Below are positions 57,825 through 64,000 of a stretch of DNA of 64,000 bases, piece after piece. A model generated the notes under the pieces. That model did no database searches. It had not been told where the DNA came from and saw nothing but the letters and a program-made list of their open reading frames with translations. Within the stretch, counting starts at the first letter, position 1. Every line of letters starts with the position of its first letter. This DNA comes from Castor canadensis (taxonomy: Eukaryota > Chordata > Mammalia > Rodentia > Castoridae). The position numbers and the translations under genes were made by a program. Where the stretch lies: assembly GCF_047511655.1 (NCBI RefSeq), contig NC_133392.1, positions 160,136,542 to 160,200,541 on the forward strand, read 5' to 3'.

Positions 57825-57900
57825 GGTCACAGGTTATCTCAATTTTGCAGATGAGGAGGCTGAGGTTCCAGGGCTGCGGTAGTTTCAAAGGGGATGTGAC
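57825..57900 (+). mobile_element. MIR-like fragment
   Basis: ggttatctcaattttgcaga, tgaggaggctgaggttccag and tcaaaggggatgtgacctgt fit the MIR core. Short. Confidence 0.55.
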
Positions 57901-58164
57901 CTGTGTGGAGGCTCCACACACAGGAGGCCCGTTGCCTGGGTGCTGTGCTGAGGGGGTGCTCATGAGTCCCAGGGGACCTGGGGTGACTCTTACCAGCTGT
58001 TTAAACTCCTGAAGGTGCTTTACAGTCCAGAGGTAAATAAAACATTAATGTTATTGAAACAAAGGTCCATTCAGAATTGGAATGCTGAGCAGGGCATGGA
58101 TGCATTGCAGTTTGAACTGTATTAGTGGTGAAATCACGGCCACCATAGAAGACAGGGTAGAGTC

Positions 58165-58420
58165 CTGACGTGCTGCATTTGTGCTGATGTAACAAAGAAC
58201 ATTTGGCTGCGTGGCTTACGAACTCTAGAAAGTTAATGTCCACAGTTCTGGAGGCTGAAAGTCCAAGGTCAAGGTGCTGGCAGATTCAGCACCTGTTGAG
58301 GGCTTGCTCTCTCTCTGCTTCCAAGATGGTAGCTCACTGCTGGGTCCTCATATGTTGGAAGAGCAGCAGGAGAAGACAGGCTCCCCTACCCTCTTTTGCA
58401 AGAGCACTGATCTGTGGAGG
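58165..58420 (-). mobile_element. MaLR-type LTR
   Basis: In reverse: tgatgtaacaaagaacattt, gtggcttacgaactctagaa, cacagttctggaggctgaaa, gtccaaggtcaaggtgctgg and cagattcagcacctgttgag. Typical MLT1/MST text in reverse. The left part is missing or too diverged. Confidence 0.78.
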
Positions 58421-59421
58421 AAGACCACCAAGCAGCGAACACTAGCCACAGTGGAGAAAGCCTATGCAGAGCCTCCTCTGTGCAGGTGCAGGGTGAAGTG
58501 ACACACCAAGAATCCCAGGTGTAACCTCATATAATGACAAATAGATCCTGCAGGTCAGCCGGCTGTCAGGTATCTGAGATTTCACGTGTGACACACTACA
58601 CACAGCAGGTGCAGCCACTGCGGACCAAGGCTGCAGAAAGGTCTTCTCAGTGAGCATTCACTGTGGGGCAGTGACCAACACAGATACTCAGGCCAGGTGA
58701 CAAGGAGGAAAAAGTGGTCTAGGATTTCTGTTTATGGATGAAATCTGGTTCTGGGAAGGTAAGAGCGCACTGTGGGTTGGGTCTGGGGTACCACTTAAAG
58801 TCAGCAATTGTGGTCTTGGACTCAGCCCAGTCATGAGCTCTCTGCTCTGCCAGCATGCAGATGTGCAGGTGGCAGGAGGCCCCACTCACACACGGCGTGG
58901 CTTTATCAGTCAAGTAGAATAGAGGCAAAGAAGGCTGAGGAGGGGACAGTGTGTGGAGAGATGTGACTGGGTGCCATGACTGTGGGCAGGCACAGAAGAC
59001 ATGGTGGGGCCGTCTTGTGGGGAAACAGAAGTGTCAGAATCACAGAGTAAGGGTCAGGATGTGGATGAAGAGAGGCAGCACAGGGAAGGAGGGGGCAGGG
59101 AAAGTGGAGGATGAGGGATGCAGTGACATGGGGAACAGGGGGTGGGAGAAACCTTGATGGGGACAATGTGGTCCAGCAGCTGCCAGGCTGAGGGGCTGAT
59201 GGGCCATGATGGAATGTGGAGGGTATCAGAGGTGGAGGTAGGAGCAAGAGAGAGAACCAGGAACCAAACTGCCAATGGCAGTGCTCAGAAAGTGGTAGGG
59301 GACAGTCAGGTACCCTCACCTTGGAGGAGGGGCTTTAAAAGGAAAGGGAAGCTCTGAGCACCCAATAGGATGAGATGCATGCCCCACCGATGCAGGTGAG
59401 AACAAAAGAAGCAAGAGCATG

Positions 59422-59423
<2 letters not shown>
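58421..59423. other. Intron, nothing recognised
   Basis: Unique sequence. Overlapping frames on both strands without motifs. Confidence 0.4.

Positions 59424-59461
<38 letters not shown>
59424..59461. repeat. (AG)n microsatellite
   Basis: About 19 uninterrupted AG dinucleotides. Confidence 0.95.
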
Positions 59462-59463
<2 letters not shown>

Positions 59464-60294
59464 TACTCCAGTGCCTTGGGGGACTTCAGGGGAAGGCAGT
59501 AGTGCCAGGCCGGGCAAGGGGGAGGAAGGTGCCCTTGGATGCATGAAGGCATGAGCTCAGGAAGACCCAGAGGAGGAGTCAGGTGAATCTGGGATGTGCA
59601 CAGAGCCACCAAGGAGCAGCTTGAGGCTGCGTGAAATAGGAAAGCCTCAGAGACCCTGCGACTCTGCAGTAACAGCCTGCTACCTTAGAATGTCTTCTTC
59701 CCTTCTTCTCCCAATCCCCGTAGACCCCCCAAAACTTCCCATCTGTCCCCTTTTGGCCCAGGCTGACAAGAAAGGGTAAGAGAAGAGCCACTAATGGCTG
59801 ACCCAATGTGAACAGTCTTGTCCTGACCAACTATGGAGTAAATCTCTCCCTTTTAGACAAACCCGGCTCCTTTGCCCTTGACTCCATATCCAGACCCACT
59901 GTCCCCACGGTGTGGTGGCCCAGGGACATGATGCCTTCTCCACATGGTGGGCAAGGGTCGCCCATAGAATGGTACACTTCCCATCTGGAACACCAAGGGT
60001 CACCAATTGCCTGCGAGCTGAAATCCTGCTTGTGGCAGATATCCCTGCTCAGGTGAGAGCATGTCCGTAAGTCAGTCTGTAAACCCAGAGGGTCAGGCAA
60101 CACATGGATCCTGGTGATTGCTCCACACACCCAGCATCATCCACACTGCTGCCCATGGAACTGGAAAAGAATGTAATTCAACAGAAATTGCTTGCACTAA
60201 GTAAGACAGATGCTCGTTTTGAGCTATAGAGCCTCTGGTCAGTCAAGGGGTGGATGTGGAGTGAACAGTGGTGGGACAGTGTGGCCCTCATAGA
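59462..60294. other. Intron, nothing recognised
   Basis: Unique sequence. Confidence 0.4.
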
Positions 60295-60404
60295 GATCCT
60301 GATCACCCACTGCCACTGTGGGGTCCTGGCTGTGTGCCTTTCCCTACACTGGGCCTCTTACTCACATTCCTGCCTGTTCTTATGGTAATATGACAGGGTA
60401 GGTA
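60295..60404 (+). mobile_element. MIR-like fragment
   Basis: gtcctggctgtgtgcctttc, gggcctcttactcacattcc and cttatggtaatatgacaggg fit MIR in order. Short. Confidence 0.5.
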
Positions 60405-60590
60405 CAATGACTTGAATGGTGTCCCCTCCCTCAAAAAAATATATCCATATCCTAAATCCCAGGATAGTGGATGGGACCTGCTTTGGAGGCACAGTGTTTG
60501 CAGACAAGATTACTTAGGATCGGTCATTTGGGTTTGGGGTGGGCCCTGAATCGATGAAGGCACCCTTCTAAAAGAAAGTGGGCATGGCAG
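60405..60590 (+). mobile_element. MLT1-type LTR, 5' part
   Basis: acaatgacttgaatggtgtc, atatccatatcctaaatccc, gggacctgctttggaggcac, ttgcagacaagattacttag and ggtggggtgggccctgaatc-like text follow the MLT1 forward order and then break off. The remainder appears at 61090-61290. Confidence 0.8.
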
Positions 60591-61089
60591 CCCCAGGAGC
60601 CTTAAATTATCCCCTTAACACTGAGCTGTCGTTGTCCTCGAGCTTCTGCCTCATTAATCTCTCCTGCTGAACTCGGTTTGCTCAACCTAACATCGTCTCA
60701 CCAGGACACTAAGACATGGCACTGGCCACAACCCCAATCTGGTCGAAACCAAAATAAGCAGCACGCACAGTCTAGGAAAGAGCACTTTTCTTCCCAATCC
60801 ATGATCCAAAACATCCAGCCCACCCTGACCAGAACGCTAAAATCTCCACCTGCAGAAGTAGGGACACACATGCTCTAGAAAATGTGTGAACATGGGATAT
60901 GCTCTGCTTCAAGGGGTCCCACTCTTCTGTGTTGCCCAAGACCCCAGATAAGACAACAACCCTTTGTTCCCATGGAATTTGGGAATAAGGTCTGAGGTGT
61001 ACCTCAGTAGAGCTCCTTTCTGTTGGTCTTGAACTCCTGCTGGGAGTTTCTGCTGGCACATGTCTGTCTGTGGCAAGGACCCCAAGGCA
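60591..61089. mobile_element. Unidentified insertion within the MLT1 LTR
   Basis: About 500 bp that does not belong to the MLT1 sequence on either side. The text (taacactgagctgtcgttgt, gagcttctgcctcattaatc, ctcctgctgaactcggtttg; later ggtgtacctcagtagagctc) has the texture of an LTR or retroelement piece. I found no clear flanking duplication. A composite of two fragments is also possible. Confidence 0.4.
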
Positions 61090-61290
61090 GTTGGGCACAC
61101 AGAGACACAAGGGAGAAGGCCAGGTGAAGAGGAGAAAGGGATTAGAGTGGTGCAGCAGCAAACCATTGGACACCTGGAGTCACCAGAAGCTGGAAAGGGC
61201 AGGAAGGACCCTTCCCAGAGCCTCTGCCAACTCCTCCGATTTAGACTACTAGCCTCCAGAACTTGAAGAGAACAAGCCATTTATTTGTCC
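61090..61290 (+). mobile_element. MLT1-type LTR, 3' part
   Basis: Continues the order broken at 60590: cacagagacacaagggagaa, gtcaccagaagctggaaagg, gcaggaaggacccttcccag, tagactactagcctccagaa and cttgaagagaacaagccatt. This is the usual MLT1 3' end. Confidence 0.75.
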
Positions 61291-62039
61291 CCACCCCCCT
61301 GCCTGTGGTACCTTGTTATTACAGCGGCTGTGCAGTCTGCTTCACCAGAGTGAAGTGAATTTGAGAAGCAGAGGTGCTTGTCCAGATAAGAGGAAGAACC
61401 TGGTCCCCAAACAAAGCTGTCCCCTTGTGTCCTCAAGTCCCCAACACCAAAGCAGCCAATTTGCCCTGGTAAGGGAGGGACACGGATGAGAACACTGGGA
61501 TCAGAGAGTGTTTTGCCCAGGACCTGGCAGCCTGCTGTGGTCGGACTCTAACTGCCATCCCACTTGACTTACTGCTCTGGCCTCAAAGCCAAAAGTTAGC
61601 TGCACCCCTTTAGGAGGAAGACTTTCATTACTGATCCTCAGCGCTCCCCTGGGCACCCTGGAAACGCCAAGCCATGAATAATTCATCCCTGAGCATCAGT
61701 CAGCGTGAGAGACGTGCTGCTGGATGACAGACGAGGGTGCTGCAGGCCTGGGAGAAGAAGAACTTGTGACCGGCTTAGTCACCCTGACCCCATTGTGCCT
61801 GCCATCCCAAGCTTTATGCTATCTACATCAAAGCCCCAAAGAGCTGGACCTGCTGTGGAGGCTGGAGGGCAGACAGCAGCACCTCCAAAGGTGCACGGAG
61901 TTGCTGAGACTCACAACAGGGGAAAGACCCAAGCCCTGGACACTGTGTCCTCCGTGGCAGAAAGGAGCTGGGGCAGAGGGGGTCACACTTGGCATCCCCG
62001 GGCTGTGGCTGTTGATCCTCAGTGCAAGCTGAGGTAGTG
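61291..62039. other. Intron, nothing recognised
   Basis: Unique sequence. 110- and 102-codon overlapping frames have no motif. Confidence 0.4.
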
Positions 62040-62240
62040 GCCCTGAAACAATTAATTTAGAAAATTGTCATCATGCATTCTTTGACAAACTCCAGGCCTT
62101 TAGGGTGTCTCCAAAGACTGTTTGTTGCTGTTGCTAAGCGCTATTTAACACAAGAACGTGTGATAATTTTCAGTATTTCTGTTCCAGCTGCAAAGACAAC
62201 AGCAAAGCCTCCGTGGGCACACTCACTCTTTCCAGGAAGA
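62040..62240. promoter_or_regulatory. Candidate conserved non-coding element
   Basis: gaaacaattaatttagaaaa, gtcatcatgcattctttgac, gctaagcgctatttaacaca and gtgtgataattttcagtatt lie in a unique AT-rich block with no repeat hallmarks. Inference from texture only. Confidence 0.3.
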
Positions 62241-62469
62241 CACTGTCTACAGACCCTTTCTGGGCAGCAGTGTGAGTACTGGCCCTACTGAGAATGGGGT
62301 GCTGGAGGTGGGATCTGGACCCCTAGGTCCCTCAAACACTGCCTAGCTTGGTATCCAGGCCTGAAGCATATAACCCAACTGGGCTGTGTTCCTCTGTGTA
62401 CTGGTCACACCTGCTAGTGGCACCATCCACGGGCAAGTCTTCAGGCTCGACCTGATCCTAGTAACCATG

Positions 62470-62645
62470 ATTGTGTAAGTGTACACATCTGTGTGCACAC
62501 CTGTGTGCATTCTGGTGCATGCCCGTATTTCATGCACGCACGTGGACATGTGCACTTATGCCTATGTGAACATGTATGCTGTGTACATGCAGCTGGGCAT
62601 GAGGCTGTGCATCCATGTGCACAAGTATACACACATATGCCTGCC
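62470..62645. repeat. TG/CA-rich cryptic simple sequence
   Basis: Interrupted GTGTGCACAC-, GCATGC- and ACATG-type words. It resembles the right-edge minisatellite in vocabulary but I see no fixed period. Confidence 0.75.
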
Positions 62646-62734
62646 TCTGTGTCCAAGTCCTGCCTTCTCTTTCTCCCTCTCTCTGCGAAACCTGCCGGGC
62701 CTGTGACTTCCTCCGTGGGCCTCTCACAGTGGTC

Positions 62735-62850
62735 CACAGCAACATGCTCTGCTGATTGATTCATTGACCTTGGACAAATCACTTACATTGTCAGCCTACT
62801 CATCTGCCAGAGGAACAAACCCTTGAGAGTCCTTTCACAATCACACAACA
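62735..62850 (+). mobile_element. MIR-like fragment
   Basis: ttgaccttggacaaatcact, tacattgtcagcctactcat and ctgccagaggaacaaaccct fit the MIR core. Confidence 0.6.
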
Positions 62851-63259
62851 CAAACGGGAGGGCCGTGTGTGTGGCTCGGCTCAGGCCCAGTAAGCAAGGC
62901 TGCACTGGCTGAATGAGGAACTTCAGGTGTCAACACTCGGGAGCCATGGCTCCCTCTGAGGCACAACCCACACACAAGTGGCTGCAGCCGCTTGGTCTGG
63001 CCTCCTGCCCTTGATGCAGTGACTCAGTCCATCCAAGGCCAGCTTGGCCTCATACTCCATGTTCTTGGAGGCCGCGGTGGCATTGACGGGAAACCAGTGT
63101 GCCTCTGTGCCAGTGTCCTCTCTCCCGCTGTGGCCCCTTTAACCACTCCTCCACCCCCAGGGCCTGTCCCAGCTCTCCCCAAATAAAACACCTAATCACT
63201 TCCCTTCCCTTCCTGCCCTGCCGTGTCAGCTGAGGAGTGCTGGCTATGACCGTCCAGGG
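62851..63259. other. Intron, nothing recognised
   Basis: Unique sequence. Confidence 0.4.
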
Positions 63260-63365
63260 CATGCAGCCCCGCCTTCTTCTAATTATATCATCAAGAACAA
63301 ATCAACAAGCCAGCATCACTGAAGTCAGGAGGCCAATCATCATCTAATCGACTTCTAGTAGGTAA
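63260..63365. promoter_or_regulatory. Candidate conserved non-coding element
   Basis: cttcttctaattatatcatc, caagaacaaatcaacaagcc and ggccaatcatcatctaatcg form a compact unique AT-rich block between GC-richer flanks. Homeodomain- and SOX-like words. Inference from texture only. Confidence 0.3.
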
Positions 63366-63579
63366 GTCAGGAGATGCTTCCATCCAGACCCCCCGTGGAC
63401 AGGGTGGGGCCAACCTGACCTTCCTTTGCAGTCCTGTCCCAGCTGCACAGAGCACTTGTGGTTCAGGTTAAAATGCAAAAAGCACACTGCTGATGGGTGG
63501 TGAGGGGGAAGATTAGAATGTTACCCTGGTCTGTCTGCTGGCACGCTCTGGGCAAAGGCTCAGCTACCACCTGTGAGCT

Positions 63580-64000
63580 ACAAATGCACGTGTGCATGCA
63601 TGTGCACATAAGAACACATGTACCAGTGTGGATGAGTGTGCAAAGAGGATGGGAATGCATGCGCACATAAATGCAGACATACATACATGTGGACCTGTGC
63701 TGATGAGTGTGCAGAGTCTGTGAATGCATGCATGCATGAATATGCCCATGCAGACGTTTGTACCTGTGTGGATGAGTGTGCGAAGAAGCTGTGAACACAT
63801 GTGTGCCTGAATGTACACATGCAGACATGTGAACCTGTGTTGATGAGTGTGCAGAGGCTTCAAATGCATGTGTGCATGTTATGCACATATAGATGTGTGG
63901 ATCTGTGCTGATGACTGTGCAGAGGCTGAAAATGTGTGCATGCATGAATACACACATATGGACATGTGTGCAAGCATGGATGAGTGGGCAGAGAGACTGT
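63580..64000 (+). repeat. Minisatellite, about 70-bp unit, at least six units, open at right edge
   Basis: The anchor gatgagtgtg or a one-base variant begins at 63631, 63702, 63771, 63842, 63910 and 63979, giving spacings of 71, 69, 71, 68 and 69 bp. Between anchors each unit carries an atgcatg/tgtgcatgaat-type part and an acacatgnagacatgtg-type part. Because the period is not a multiple of three, three overlapping minus-strand frames show the same peptides; they are not genes. Confidence 0.93.

Larger units (their letters stand above)
39657..64000 (-). other. AJAP1: AJAP1 long intron upstream of the membrane exon (partial)
   Basis: The acceptor at 39657 and the absence of any further AJAP1 exon to the right edge imply that the remaining 24.3 kb is one large intron. 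The bulk of AJAP1 (signal peptide, ectodomain) is expected in a large exon beyond the window, as in human, where this intron is tens of kilobases long as I recall. Contents are listed separately: satellites, L1, MaLR, hAT and MIR copies and AT-rich unique blocks. No other gene is recognised on either strand. Confidence 0.8.

Noticed and set aside
62470-62645. Possible extension of the right-edge minisatellite
   Set aside because: Shares vocabulary but shows no 70-bp periodicity.
63463-63957. 164-codon minus-strand frame and two overlapping ones with His/Cys/Thr repeats
   Set aside because: They translate the 70-bp minisatellite in three frames.
1-64000. CRISPR array, phage or bacterial operon
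   Set aside because: No regularly spaced identical repeats with unique spacers, no ribosome-binding sites or dense coding. The splice sites and mammalian repeats show a nuclear vertebrate genome.

Overview
This is a stretch of a placental-mammal nuclear genome, almost certainly a rodent. It holds no bacterial operon, CRISPR array or defence island. Repeat content supports this reading: decayed and younger LINE-1 copies, MIR, MaLR LTRs (MLT1/MST type), MER5A-type and other hAT-Charlie relics, B1-type (7SL-derived) SINEs, a monomeric ID-type SINE, and composite SINEs with a B1-like left half and an ID-like right half (the B1-dID architecture). B1-dID elements are described from a few rodent families including Castoridae, so a beaver-type genome is my best guess. 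That guess is inference.

The one gene I can identify is AJAP1 (adherens junction associated protein 1, SHREW1), on the minus strand. Three consecutive coding exons are readable with good splice sites and matching phases. The transmembrane exon is at 39569-39656, most of the cytoplasmic tail is at 37184-37426, and the last coding exon is at 35430-35502, ending in FVSEKWFEISC and TGA. Together they give the C-terminal 133 complete residues. The signal peptide and ectodomain exons must lie beyond 64000. A GT donor 59 nt after the stop, and a 3'-UTR-like block at about 28018-28510 with a minus-strand AATAAA, suggest that the 3' UTR is spliced and that the gene ends near 28.0 kb.

Layout: 1-28000 is intergenic DNA downstream of AJAP1. 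The first 10 kb is AT-rich and full of L1 and SINE copies; 10-28 kb is more unique, with LTR and DNA-transposon relics and some conserved-looking blocks. From 28.0 to 39.7 kb is the 3' part of AJAP1 with its introns. From 39.66 kb to the end is one long intron, with a GTGATG satellite, two recent L1 insertions with perfect target-site duplications, several MaLR LTRs, microsatellites, a polypyrimidine tract, and a 70-bp minisatellite running off the right edge.

Most open frames of 60-250 codons here look like chance. They lack family motifs, overlap repeats, or are low-complexity. I see no previously undescribed protein system. The observations most worth checking are the split AJAP1 3' UTR, the unique AT-rich blocks that look like conserved non-coding elements, and a few repeat structures. 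Repeat-family names and boundaries come from recognition by eye; boundaries are good to about 10-40 bp unless a target-site duplication is given.
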